Shown here: positions 8,995 through 16,911 of the stretch, one piece after another | Layout of the letters: every line of letters begins with the position of its first letter | Position numbering within the stretch: position 1 is the stretch's first letter | Source: Halobacteriales archaeon QS_5_70_15 | GTDB taxonomy: Archaea > Halobacteriota > Halobacteria > Halobacteriales > Haloarculaceae | NCBI GenBank assembly: GCA_003022005.1 | Contig: PXRQ01000065.1 | Coordinates: 1 to 21,868, forward strand | Length of the DNA: 21,868 nt | Direction: 5' to 3' | Notes under the pieces: model-generated | The model's database searches: none | What the model saw: the letters and a program-made list of their open reading frames with translations, nothing else | Told to the model about the DNA's origin: nothing | Program-made: the position numbers and the translations under genes

Positions 8995-10479
8995 ATGAGC
9001 TGGAAGGAGACCGCCGAACCGGTACTCACGCGGATGCCCGCGGTCGAGCGCCCGGAGGGACACGTCCCCTTCCGGCGCAAGCTCGGCTGGACCGCGGGCA
9101 TCCTCGTGCTGTACTTCTTTCTGACGAACGTGTTCCTCTACGGCCTGCCCACGGGCGGGACCGGGAGCGACGCGTTCGGGCAGTTCCGGACCATCCTCGC
9201 GGGCGGCCAGGGGACCATCCTGCAGCTGGGCATCGGGCCCATCGTCACGGCGTCGATCGTCCTCCAGCTGCTCGGCGGCGCCGACCTGTTGGGCCTGGAC
9301 ACCCAGAACCCCCGCGACCAGGCGCTCTACCAGGGGCTCCAGAAGCTGCTGGTGGTCGTCATGTGCATCCTGACGGGGTTCCCGATGGTGTTCGCGGGCA
9401 ACTTCCTGCCCGTCGACCCCGCGCTGGCCCAGCAGTACGGCACCGCGACCGTCAAGTGGCTGATGTTTGGCCAGATCTTCGTCGGCGGTCTCCTGATCCT
9501 GTTCATGGACGAGGTCATCTCGAAGTGGGGCGTCGGCTCCGGGATCGGCCTGTTCATCATCGCGGGCGTGAGCCAGCGGCTCATCGGGGGCCTGTTCGCC
9601 TGGGAGGCGCTCGGGACGAACTACAACGGGTTCTTCCCGACCTGGATCGGCATCATCACCGGCTCCGTCCAGGTGAACAGCCCGCTGACACCGCAGGGGG
9701 TGCTGGACCTCCTCATCGGTCCCGGACAGATACTCGCGCTGATCACGACGGTGCTCATCTTCGCCATCGTCGTCTACGCCGAGTCGGTCCGCGTGGAGAT
9801 CCCCCTCTCCCATGCCCGGGTGAAGGGCGCCCGCGGGCGCTTCCCCGTGAAGCTCATCTACGCGAGCGTCCTGCCGATGATCCTCGTCCGGGCGCTGCAG
9901 GCGAACATCCAGTTCCTCGGGCGCATACTGAATAGCCAGTGGACCGGAATGCCCACCTGGGTCGGCGAGTACACGGCCTCGGGGGGTGTCGCTGAGCCCA
10001 TCGGCGGCCTGTTCTACTACCTCGCGCCCATCTACGCGCCGGGCGACTGGATGTGGTGGGCCGGCGGCGCGGCCGCCAGCCAGGAGCCCTGGCAGGTGCT
10101 GCTCCGGGTGAGCGTCGACCTCTTCATCATGGTCGTCGGCGGCGGCATCTTCGCCATCTTCTGGGTCGAGACCACCGACATGGGCCCCGAGGCGACCGCC
10201 CGGCAGATCCAGAACTCCGGGATGCAGATCCCCGGGTTCCGCCAGTCGCCGGGCGTCATCGAGAAGGTTCTTGGAAGGTATATCCCGCAGGTCACCGTCA
10301 TCGGCGGCGCGCTCGTCGGCCTGCTCGCCGTGGGCGCGAACATGCTCGGGACCATCGGGCAGGTCTCCGGTACGGGGCTGCTGCTGACGGTCTCCATCAC
10401 GTACAAGCTGTACGAGGAGATCGCCGAGGAGCAGCTCATGGAGATGCACCCGATGATGCGCCAGGTCTTCGGGGACTGA
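8995..10479 (+). CDS. secY: Preprotein translocase subunit SecY (Sec61 alpha)
   Basis: Channel-forming subunit of the Sec translocon in the cytoplasmic membrane, for export and insertion of proteins. It is 494 aa, with about ten hydrophobic segments. The first is at about residues 31-50 after an amphipathic N-terminus (PEGHVPFRRKLGWT). Hallmarks are GPIVTASIVLQLLGGADLL (about 81-99), GVGSGIGLFIIAGVSQ (about 179-194), the cytosolic loop with RFPVKLIYASVLPMI (about 282-296) and GRYIPQVTVIGG (about 427-438), followed by the last helix and EIAEEQLMEMHP. It is the last gene of the spc run. In many haloarchaea adenylate kinase comes next; here it does not. Confidence 0.97.
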   Translation: MSWKETAEPVLTRMPAVERPEGHVPFRRKLGWTAGILVLYFFLTNVFLYGLPTGGTGSDAFGQFRTILAGGQGTILQLGIGPIVTASIVLQLLGGADLLGLDTQNPRDQALYQGLQKLLVVVMCILTGFPMVFAGNFLPVDPALAQQYGTATVKWLMFGQIFVGGLLILFMDEVISKWGVGSGIGLFIIAGVSQRLIGGLFAWEALGTNYNGFFPTWIGIITGSVQVNSPLTPQGVLDLLIGPGQILALITTVLIFAIVVYAESVRVEIPLSHARVKGARGRFPVKLIYASVLPMILVRALQANIQFLGRILNSQWTGMPTWVGEYTASGGVAEPIGGLFYYLAPIYAPGDWMWWAGGAAASQEPWQVLLRVSVDLFIMVVGGGIFAIFWVETTDMGPEATARQIQNSGMQIPGFRQSPGVIEKVLGRYIPQVTVIGGALVGLLAVGANMLGTIGQVSGTGLLLTVSITYKLYEEIAEEQLMEMHPMMRQVFGD

Positions 10480-10774
10480 CACCGCGCCCCGCGCTCCCTC
10501 TTCCGACCCGCTCTCGCCGGCAGCGACGCCGTCCTCCCGAACGGTACCCCGCGGCTCGCTCCGGGCGCTCTCCGCGGTGAAGAACCGCCGGACGCACCCG
10601 GAGATCGGCCTCAAGTGGACCGAGGACCGCGGAACCGGCGAACTGACGGACAACCACGCGCTGTGTTCGAGCGTGCCCGAGCGGAGCGGATCGCCCCACA
10701 GGAGGGGCGGAGGTCTCCCGAAGCGAGTCGCTGGAGGACGGTGGAGTTAATCCCTATGCGTCGACCGTGCCGGT
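10480..10774. other. Intergenic gap after secY
   Basis: About 295 bases separate the ribosomal operon from the next gene. The only suggestive frame is a 57-codon one starting at GTG 10577 and ending at TAA 10750. Its product begins KNRRTHPEIGLKWTEDRGTG and then becomes Arg/Gly/Ser-rich and basic, unlike halophile proteins, so I do not call it a gene. No adenylate kinase remnant and no clear T-tract terminator was seen. Confidence 0.5.
10745..10752 (+). promoter_or_regulatory. TATA-like box of the M50 protease gene
   Basis: GTTAATCC, with TTAA at 10747-10750, is centred about 27 bases before the ATG at 10775. That is the spacing expected if transcription starts at or next to the start codon (leaderless mRNA). 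Confidence 0.5.
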
Positions 10775-11902
10775 ATGCGAAGCTTCAGTATCGGCGAGAT
10801 ATGGGACATCCCGATCCGGATCAACACCTCCCTGATCGTCTTCCTGCCGATCCTGGCGTGGCTCAGCGGGAGCGGTGGACAGATCAGGTGTACGCGGGGT
10901 TCATCGAGGGGTTCACGGGCGTCGGGTTCGACCTCGCGCGGGGTCGATGCCGTGGGTCATCGGCATCACGGCCGCCATCGGCCTGTCCGTGAGCGTGACG
11001 ATCCACGAACTCGGCCACTCGTGGGTCGCCCTGCGCTACGGGATCGAGATCGAGTCGATCACGCTGTGGATACTGGGAAGGATGGCGGCGCTCACCTCCG
11101 TCCCCCGGGAGTGGGATCGGGAGTTCCGGATCGCCGTCGCGGGGCCGATCACGAGCGTGCTCGTCGGCGCGATCTGCCACGTCGGGCTGCTCGCCACGCC
11201 AGGGCCGCTTCCCGTCCCGCGGTTCCTCTTCGGCTGGCTCGCGATCACGAACGTCACGCTGACCGCCTTCAACCTCCTGCCGGCGTTCCCGATGGACGGG
11301 GGGCGGATCCTCCGGGCGCTGCTGGCGCGACAGCGGCCCTACGCGAGCGCGACCCACATCGCCGGCCGCATCGGCGTGATCTTCGCGTTCGTCTTCGCCA
11401 TCGTCGGGGTGTTCACCTTCCAGATCCTCCTGCTGCTGCTCGCCTCCTTCGTCTACGGCGCGGCGACCACCGAGTCACGGACGGTCCTCCTCGACGAACT
11501 CCTCGAGGGGATCACGGTGGGGGATATCGCGCCCCGGGACGTGACTACGGTCCCGGCCGCGACGACGATCGAGGAACTCGGATCGCGGATGCTCCGCGAG
11601 CGCCGGACGGTCTACCCGGTGGTCGGCGAGGGGGGAACATCGTCGGTGTGGTCACCCTCGACGACCTCAAGCAGGATCGCAAGCGAAACCGCGAGTCCGC
11701 GACCGTCGGAGCGGTCATGCGGGAGGTCCCGCGGGTTGGGACGGCGGCCGACGCCTTCGACACCCTGGCGCTGCTGAACCAGCCGGGGAGCGCGAACGCG
11801 CTCGTCGAGGAGGGCGGGGCGGTCGTGGGCGTGCTCTCGGGGTCGGACTACGCCCACGCGCTGACCGTCCATCGGGGGTTCCGGAGCGGCCTGGGCGGGT
11901 GA
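10775..11902 (+). pseudogene. Site-2-type M50 metalloprotease with CBS domains, three frameshifts
   Basis: Membrane zinc protease of the archaeal site-2 protease family, which cleaves membrane-embedded substrates. The N-terminus SFSIGEIWDIPIRINTSLIVF leads into TM1. The zinc motif HELGH is at 11004-11018, the second motif LLPAFPMDGGR ends near 11306, and two CBS domains follow (about 11500-11680 and 11710-11890). The product is split over three frames. One base is missing at about 10885-10887 (after SGSGGQI, before VYAGFIEGF), one in GGGG at 10940-10943, and one in the G6 run at 11630-11635. Restoring one base at each gives a continuous protein of about 376 aa, the normal size. All domains are intact, so either decay is recent or these are sequence errors; no other gene here is broken. 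Confidence 0.85.
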
Positions 11903-11952
11903 GCGGCCGGGGCGGGCGGAGCGGAACGAGCGATCCCGGGGACGGAGCAGCG

Positions 11953-11959
11953 AATACTT
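11953..11959 (+). promoter_or_regulatory. TATA-like box of the ABC exporter gene
   Basis: AATACTT lies 26 bases (centre) before GTG 11982 and 29 before ATG 11985, in otherwise GC-rich sequence. It suggests a separate promoter and a leaderless or nearly leaderless mRNA. Confidence 0.5.
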
Positions 11960-11984
11960 GCCTCCGCGGCGGTAACGGCTGGTG

Positions 11985-13970
11985 ATGACCGACGACCACG
12001 GTGGGTTCGAAGACGTCCGTGACAACGTCGCCGGACATCCGATGGTGAGCCTGCTGTCCTACGCCCGGGGCTACTGGGTCCGGCTCTCGCTCGGGGTACT
12101 CGCCTCGTTCCTGACGCGGTTCGCCAGGCTCGTTCCCCCGATAATCGTCGCGGCAGCGATCGACCGCGTCGTCCGGACGTCGGGCGACACGGGCCTCCTG
12201 ACGCGGATCGGGCTGCTGCCGGCGGGACGGATCACCGGCCAGGCGGCCCGCATCGAACTGCTCGAACAGCTCGTCCTGATCGCGGTCCTCGCGTACGTGG
12301 TCCGGTCGATCACGCGGTTCGCCTCCCGGTACCTGCTCCAGTCGACCGCACAGAAGGTCCAGCGGGACCTCCGGGACGACACCTACGACCACCTCCAGCG
12401 CCTCTCGATGGACTTCTTCGTCGACCACCAGACGGGCGGCATGATGTCCATCCTCAACAGCGACATCAACCGGCTGGAGCAGTTCCTCAACACGGAATTC
12501 CGACAGCTCGTCCGCGTGATCGCCACCGTCGGCGGCATCAGCGTCGTCCTGTGGTTCTACTCGCCGAAGCTCGCGCTCATCGCGCTCGCCCCCGTTCCGA
12601 TCATCGGCGTAGCGAGCGGTCGGTTCCTGACGTGGATCGAACCGCGGTACAAGTCCATCCGCGAGACCGTCGCGCGGCTGAACACGCGCCTGGAGAACAA
12701 CCTCGGGGGTGCCGCCGTCATCAAGGCGTTCGACCGCTACGACTTCGAGCGGGAGCGCGTCGCCGAGCAGAGCGAGCAGTACCACGACGAGAAGGTCGCG
12801 GCCCTGCGTATCCGCCGTGGCTTCTTCGCTGGCCTGCGCCTGCTCACCGGCATCGTCTTCGTGGTCGCGCTGTACGTCGGGGGGATGGACATCATCGGCG
12901 CGGGGGCGGCCGGTGGCGTGGCGCTGTCGACCGGCAGCTTCGCGCTGTTCTTCCTCCTGCTCCGCCGGCTCTACTCGCCGATGCGCCGCGTCGGGAAGTC
13001 CGCCAACAAGTACCAGCTCGCCAAATCGAGCGCCGAGCGGGTGTTCGGCCTCCTCGGTCACGACCCGACGATCACCTCGCCGGCGTCGCCCCACCGCCCC
13101 GAGCGAGTCGAGGGGCGCGTGAGCTTCGACGGGGTCACCTTCGCCTACGGGGACCGGGAGCCGGTCATCCACGACGTGTCGCTTGAGGTCCCCGCCGGCG
13201 CGACGGTCGGGCTGGCGGGACCGACCGGCGCCGGCAAGTCTACGCTGTTGAAGCTCGTCGCCCGGTTCCACGACGTTCGTGGGAGCGGAGCTCCCACGAG
13301 CCAATCAGAATCGCGGTGCGATTCCGATGACGTCGACGAGGGGGCGGTTCGCGTGGACGGCGTCGACGTCCGGGACTACGACCTCCGGGCGCTCCGTGAC
13401 GAGATCGCCATCGTCGAGCAGAACCCGTACCTGTTCTCGGGGACGGTCGCCGAGAACATCGCCTACGGCGACCGCGACGCGCTCGAGACGGAGTGGTACG
13501 GGGACGGCGACGGGGACGAGGACGGGACCGAGGCCGCACGGGAGCGGGTCCGCGACGTCGCCATGGCCGCCGAGGCCCACGAGTTCATCACGGAACTGCC
13601 ACGCGGCTACGACACCCGCGTCGGGGAGCGCGGGGTCAAGCTCTCCGGGGGGCAGCGACAGCGGCTCGCCATCGCCCGTGCGCTGTTGAACGACCCGGCG
13701 ATCATCGTCTTCGACGAGGCGACCTCCGACGTCGACACGGAGACGGAGGAGCTGATACAGGAGAGCCTCGACCGGCTGGTCGAGGAGCGTACGGCGTTCG
13801 TCATCGCCCACCGGCTCTCCACGATCAAGGACGCCGACGAGATCGTCGTGATGGACGACGGCCGGATCGTCGAGCAGGGGAGCCACGACGAGCTACTTGC
13901 AAGGAACGGGGAGTACGCGGCCCTCTGGACCGCACAGGCGGACGCCGGGCCCGCGCCCGCGGACGACTGA
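11985..13970 (+). CDS. Type I ABC exporter, fused permease and ATPase (MsbA/multidrug-like)
   Basis: Half-transporter expected to act as a dimer, exporting lipids, drugs or other hydrophobic compounds; the substrate cannot be read from sequence. It is 661 aa. The membrane domain spans about 25-340, with the conserved cytosolic loop AQKVQRDLRDDTYDHLQRLS and FVDHQTGGMMSILNSDINRLE. The ATPase domain has Walker A GPTGAGKS at 412-419, Q-loop Gln479, signature LSGGQ at 553-557, Walker B IIVFDE at 573-578 and switch His609. All catalytic residues are present. Two insertions stand out: 19 residues at 432-450 from a palindromic element, and an acidic Gly/Asp stretch at about 501-519. GTG 11982 is an alternative start. 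The stop lies within a palindromic repeat. Confidence 0.94.
   Translation: MTDDHGGFEDVRDNVAGHPMVSLLSYARGYWVRLSLGVLASFLTRFARLVPPIIVAAAIDRVVRTSGDTGLLTRIGLLPAGRITGQAARIELLEQLVLIAVLAYVVRSITRFASRYLLQSTAQKVQRDLRDDTYDHLQRLSMDFFVDHQTGGMMSILNSDINRLEQFLNTEFRQLVRVIATVGGISVVLWFYSPKLALIALAPVPIIGVASGRFLTWIEPRYKSIRETVARLNTRLENNLGGAAVIKAFDRYDFERERVAEQSEQYHDEKVAALRIRRGFFAGLRLLTGIVFVVALYVGGMDIIGAGAAGGVALSTGSFALFFLLLRRLYSPMRRVGKSANKYQLAKSSAERVFGLLGHDPTITSPASPHRPERVEGRVSFDGVTFAYGDREPVIHDVSLEVPAGATVGLAGPTGAGKSTLLKLVARFHDVRGSGAPTSQSESRCDSDDVDEGAVRVDGVDVRDYDLRALRDEIAIVEQNPYLFSGTVAENIAYGDRDALETEWYGDGDGDEDGTEAARERVRDVAMAAEAHEFITELPRGYDTRVGERGVKLSGGQRQRLAIARALLNDPAIIVFDEATSDVDTETEELIQESLDRLVEERTAFVIAHRLSTIKDADEIVVMDDGRIVEQGSHDELLARNGEYAALWTAQADAGPAPADD
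13277..13333 (+). repeat. 57-bp in-frame palindromic insertion inside the ABC ATPase domain
   Basis: Two adjacent hairpins are present. The first has 10-bp arms at 13277-13286 and 13290-13299 (TCGTGGGAGC and its complement, loop GGA). The second has 7-bp arms at 13308-13314 and 13318-13324 (GAATCGC and its complement, loop GGT). The pentamer GACGT occurs just before (13272-13276) and at the end (13329-13333), exactly 57 bases apart. Removing one period restores the usual junction RFHDV-DEGAVRVDG between Walker A and the Q-loop. The encoded peptide (residues 432-450) is Ser-rich and has a Cys, unlike its surroundings. I infer insertion of a small palindromic element with a 5-bp target duplication. 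Confidence 0.75.
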
Positions 13971-14053
13971 TACGGTCGGTTGTAACGATCTACCGGTGAC
14001 CATCCAGAGCAAGGTCGGCGATCACCGGTAGAAGGCTACAACCGACCGTATGA
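13967..14053 (+). repeat. Palindromic element A, overlapping the ABC exporter stop codon
   Basis: Long imperfect inverted repeat. Outer arms are 15 bp at 13970-13984 (ATACGGTCGGTTGTA) and 14037-14051. Inner arms are 11 bp at 13989-13999 (TCTACCGGTGA) and 14022-14032. A 4-by-4 bulge separates outer and inner arms, and the loop is about 22 bases. The ABC exporter stop TGA is in its first bases. It is related, in opposite orientation, to the element at 17012-17097, with exact shared blocks such as CTGATACGG and ACGATCTACCGG. In RNA it would form a strong hairpin and could end transcripts or protect 3' ends. Confidence 0.85.
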
Positions 14054-14623
14054 CGGCCGGCGAGCGGTGTACGCCCACGACGGTGTCCCGGTGGCCTTCA
14101 GCCGCGGAGGGGGACGTCGCTCGCCTGAAAGCTCGCCGACGCGTTCGGCGACCATCGACGGAGTACGTCACGCTCGATGTAACGTGCGCCCCCTCCGCTG
14201 GTGAACCCGTTCCCCGCATGCGAGCCGCTCCCCAGGATGGACCGACAACTCGTTCGAACGCTGCCGGAGACCGGCACGCACTCGGCGCTCCGGTACGGTC
14301 CACCCCCCGGGAATCGCTTGCGTTCCGCCGGCGCTGTCCGTTCCGCCGCCGAACTCGTGAATACCGTGTCGATACGACTTAGTTTTTGGCATCGTTCGAT
14401 GAGGGATCTGCACCGAACAATGACGCCTTCGCCCCGATTGGTGCCGATCGCGGTCGCGATGGCACAGGGGATTGCATCCCACCCCACCCACCCCTGCTGC
14501 TCCTACTTGATGGGGTGTGTCCACCGGGTCCGCCCCGCGCCTCTCGTCGAGTCGGCGCCCCCTATGCAACAGTCGCTACTACCCCACCGGGGGAGGTTTT
14601 GAACGATGCGCCGGGCCCTTCCG
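14054..14623. other. Stretch without a convincing gene
   Basis: About 570 bases between palindromic element A and the convergent GH13 gene. Open frames on both strands are Arg/Pro/Ser-rich and basic, unlike halophile proteins. Two small landmarks exist. One is an AT-rich patch with five T's at 14383-14387, followed by the small palindrome CATCGTTCGATG at 14390-14401. The other is CCCCACCGGGG at about 14583-14593, followed by GGTTTT, which could be a weak + strand terminator. It may be decayed sequence; I recognise nothing in it. Confidence 0.5.
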
Positions 14624-16285
14624 TCACTCCCAGGCCGAGCGGTCCCCGCGGAGCCAGACGTACTCGCAGTTCTCCAGGAACAGCGTCACGCCGCCGTCCC
14701 GGACGTGGTAGCCCCCGGGGCCGAGGACGTGCTCGGTCGCCCCCGGGGGCGAGTCGAACTCCACTACGACCCGCCGGTGCTCGTCGGCGGTGTTGTGGGC
14801 CGCGAGCAGGACCGCCTCGCCGTGGTGGAACCGGTGGACGAACACCTCCCTGTGGCCGGATTCGAGGGTGGAGAACTCGCCCTCGACGATTCCGGGACAG
14901 CGCTTGCGGGCGTGGACGGCCGCCGAGATCCGGTTCATGAGCGAGTCCGGGTCGTCGCGCTGGTCGGCGGCGTTGACCGCTTCGTAGCCGAACTCGGGGC
15001 CGTCGTTGACCGGGAGGAGGAGGTCCTCGGGGTCGGCGTCGGAGAACCCGCCGGTCCGTTCGTCGCTCCACTGCATCGGCGTGCGGACGGCGGCCCGCTC
15101 GGGCAGCGAGAGGTCCGCGCCCATGCCGATCTCGTCGCCCGAGAGGACGATCGGCGTCCCGGGGAGCGACAGCAGGAGGGCGTGGGTGAGCGCGATCCGG
15201 TCGTGGTCGCCGGCGAAGAGGTCCGCGAGTCGGAGCCGGTGCCCCCGGCCGAAGATCCAGGAGTCCTCCTGGCCCTCGCCCTGCCGGAAGTACTCTCGGG
15301 CGTAGTCGAGGTCCTGCCACGGCAGTTTCAGCAGGTTCCACTCGTCGTGGTTCCGGAGGAAGTTCGCCCACCAGACGGTCTCGGAGGGATCGGGGAGCAC
15401 CTCGAACGTCCGGTGGATGGGCCAGGTGTCCTTCACCCCGACGGCGTAGACGAGGTGGGAGTTGCCGACGAAATTGAACAGGGCGTCGAACCCCTCGCCG
15501 TCGGCGAAGTAGAAGCCGAGCCGCTCGGGCTCGTCGTCGGCCTCCGCGAGCAGGACGGCGTCCTCCTTGACCCCCCGGGCGCGGCGCTTCATCTCCGCGA
15601 ACAGCCACTGCGGGTCGTCCATCGTCGTCGCGTCGTGGCCCTTCGGGAGGACCATCGGGTGGGCGGCGTCGATGCGGAAGCCGTCGACGCCGTGCTCGAG
15701 CCAGAACTCGATGATCGAGAAGACCTCCTCCTGCACGGCCGGGTTGGCGAGGTTGAGATCGGGCTGGTGGCTGTAGAACTGGTGGAAGTAGTGCTTGTCC
15801 GCGACCTCGTCGTAGCTCCAGACCCCGTCCTCGTACTCGGGGAAGATGTTCCCCGTGTGGTAGGCGTCATCGAGATGGCTCGTCCAGAGGTAGTAGTCGT
15901 GGTACTCCGACTCGGGGTCTTCGCGTGCGCGATGGAACCACTCGTGCTCGTCGGAGGTGTGGTTCAACACGAGATCGGTCACCACGCGCATCCCGCGGTC
16001 GTGGGCCGCCTCGACGAACGCGACGAACTCGTCCAGGGTCCCGAGCCGGTCGTCGACGGCGTAGTAGTCCGCGACGTCGTAGCCGTTGTCCCGGAGTGGG
16101 CTCAGGTAGAACGGCCGGACCCAGATGCAGTCCGCGCCCAGCTCCTCGACGTGGTCGAGCCGGTCGATGAGCCCCCGGAAGTCCCCCCAGCCGTCGCCGT
16201 CCGAGTCCTGAAACGTCTTCACGTCGAGGGTGTAGACGACGGCGTCCCGGTACCACTCCGGTCGCGCCTCCCGTACGTTTCCCAT
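14624..16285 (-). CDS. GH13 alpha-amylase-superfamily enzyme, trehalose-synthase-like
   Basis: Cytoplasmic (no signal peptide) GH13 enzyme acting on alpha-glucosides. It is 553 aa. The (beta/alpha)8 barrel begins at WYRDAVVYTLDVKTFQDSDG. Catalytic residues are nucleophile Asp206 (DGFRIDAAHP), acid/base Glu248 (AVLLAEADDE) and stabiliser Asp314 (FLRNHDEWN); NHTSDEHEWF at about 108-117 is the first conserved His region. The pattern SPLRDNGYDVADYYAV, then FFSHQPDLN-like YSHQPDLNLANPAVQEE, matches trehalose synthase (maltose to trehalose, GH13 subfamily 16). Related alpha-glucosidases or sucrose-active enzymes cannot be excluded. Trehalose could serve as a compatible solute. No fused maltokinase and no trehalose genes are adjacent, and the convergent ABC exporter is not a sugar importer. 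It starts at the ATG at 16285. Confidence 0.88.
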   Translation of the reverse strand: MGNVREARPEWYRDAVVYTLDVKTFQDSDGDGWGDFRGLIDRLDHVEELGADCIWVRPFYLSPLRDNGYDVADYYAVDDRLGTLDEFVAFVEAAHDRGMRVVTDLVLNHTSDEHEWFHRAREDPESEYHDYYLWTSHLDDAYHTGNIFPEYEDGVWSYDEVADKHYFHQFYSHQPDLNLANPAVQEEVFSIIEFWLEHGVDGFRIDAAHPMVLPKGHDATTMDDPQWLFAEMKRRARGVKEDAVLLAEADDEPERLGFYFADGEGFDALFNFVGNSHLVYAVGVKDTWPIHRTFEVLPDPSETVWWANFLRNHDEWNLLKLPWQDLDYAREYFRQGEGQEDSWIFGRGHRLRLADLFAGDHDRIALTHALLLSLPGTPIVLSGDEIGMGADLSLPERAAVRTPMQWSDERTGGFSDADPEDLLLPVNDGPEFGYEAVNAADQRDDPDSLMNRISAAVHARKRCPGIVEGEFSTLESGHREVFVHRFHHGEAVLLAAHNTADEHRRVVVEFDSPPGATEHVLGPGGYHVRDGGVTLFLENCEYVWLRGDRSAWE

Positions 16286-16303
16286 GTACGGAGTGTACCA
16301 TGG
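16281..16303. promoter_or_regulatory. Near-perfect palindrome over the GH13 start codon
   Basis: CCATGTAC, five spacer bases, then GTACCATGG: the arms pair except for one extra C. It covers the ATG and the bases just upstream of a - strand gene, where a leaderless transcript would begin, so it could be an operator. The regulator is unknown, and a clear TATA box at the usual distance was not seen. Confidence 0.35.
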
Positions 16304-16505
16304 AACGACAAGTCACCTTCGGACCGCGGGGACGGGGGTACCGGTGCACCCGGCGCCCGGACCCGACCGTCGGCGTCGCGTCGGAACGTCCCGTGGGCGG
16401 GCTACGCCGGTTGGTGCCGTGACGTACCCCCCGGAATCGTCGAGGGATGCGGGATCGGGGGGACCGGCCGGGACCCGGGAGCCGTCGCCCCGGCAGTCGG
16501 CAGCG

Positions 16506-16853
16506 TCAGTCGATCCCGAAGTAGCGGTCGTGGTGGACCGCACAGCCGGGGTTGAACGCCGCCCCACAGGCCGGACACTCGTGGCCGCAGTCGAGGTACG
16601 ATCGGGCCGAGAGGGCGGTCCCGCAGACGCCACAGAGCACGCTCGGCTCGTCGAACGCCGGTTCCGGGATCGGTACCGGGTCGTGGTCGGTCACGGCCGC
16701 GTGGCACCGGAAGCAGGGGTAGTACCGGTCACAGCAGGCGAACCGGATCGCGATGACGTCCCGCTCGGTCGCGTAGTGGGCACAGCGCGTCTCGGCGTCG
16801 AGCCCGACGCCGTGGACCCGGTGGCCGCCGACCGCGACCGTCTCGCCGTCCAT
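16506..16853 (-). CDS. CHY-type zinc-finger protein
   Basis: Small protein of the zf-CHY family, which binds several zinc ions; the family includes yeast Hot13 and the N-terminal part of RCHY1. It is 115 aa. Metal ligands follow the family order: Cys24-x-His26-Tyr, Cys40-Cys41, YYPC (Cys47) xxCys50-His51, Cys74xxCys77, Cys89, His91, Cys93xxCys96, then FNPxCys104xxHis107. The ending NPGCAVHHDRYFGID is typical. Stand-alone archaeal members have no established role; metal handling or protein-thiol assistance are guesses. It has its own TATA-like box, so it is probably transcribed alone. A 220-base gap without features separates its stop from the GH13 start. Confidence 0.9.
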   Translation of the reverse strand: MDGETVAVGGHRVHGVGLDAETRCAHYATERDVIAIRFACCDRYYPCFRCHAAVTDHDPVPIPEPAFDEPSVLCGVCGTALSARSYLDCGHECPACGAAFNPGCAVHHDRYFGID

Positions 16854-16872
16854 GGGCGGCGGTGGTGCGGGA

Positions 16873-16879
16873 CGGATAT
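16873..16879 (-). promoter_or_regulatory. TATA-like box of the CHY zinc-finger gene
   Basis: On the - strand TTGATATCC is centred about 24 bases before the ATG (first base 16853), in a GC-rich stretch. This spacing fits a leaderless mRNA. Confidence 0.45.
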
Positions 16880-16911
16880 CAATCCCCGCCCGGGCGCACG
16901 GGTAGTGGTTC

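Noticed and set aside
8683..10653. 656-codon open frame on the - strand opposite secY
   Set aside because: Shadow of uL15/SecY; no domain features and a biased Asp/His/Arg composition.
10577..10750. 57-codon frame between secY and the protease gene
   Set aside because: No family resemblance, a basic and Gly/Arg-rich second half, and no ribosome binding site or TATA box at the right place.
11715..13304. 529-codon open frame on the - strand opposite the ABC exporter
   Set aside because: Antisense shadow of a clearly conserved transporter; low-complexity Arg/Asp/Glu-rich product.
14399..14602. 67-codon + strand frame after an AT-rich patch that could be a TATA box
   Set aside because: The product is basic, Pro/His-rich and lacks the acidity of halophile proteins; TATA spacing is also poor.
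14606..16555. 649-codon open frame on the + strand opposite the GH13 gene
   Set aside because: It is antisense to an enzyme with all catalytic motifs. Its product is a Val/Gly/Glu/Arg-rich pattern typical of high-GC shadow frames.
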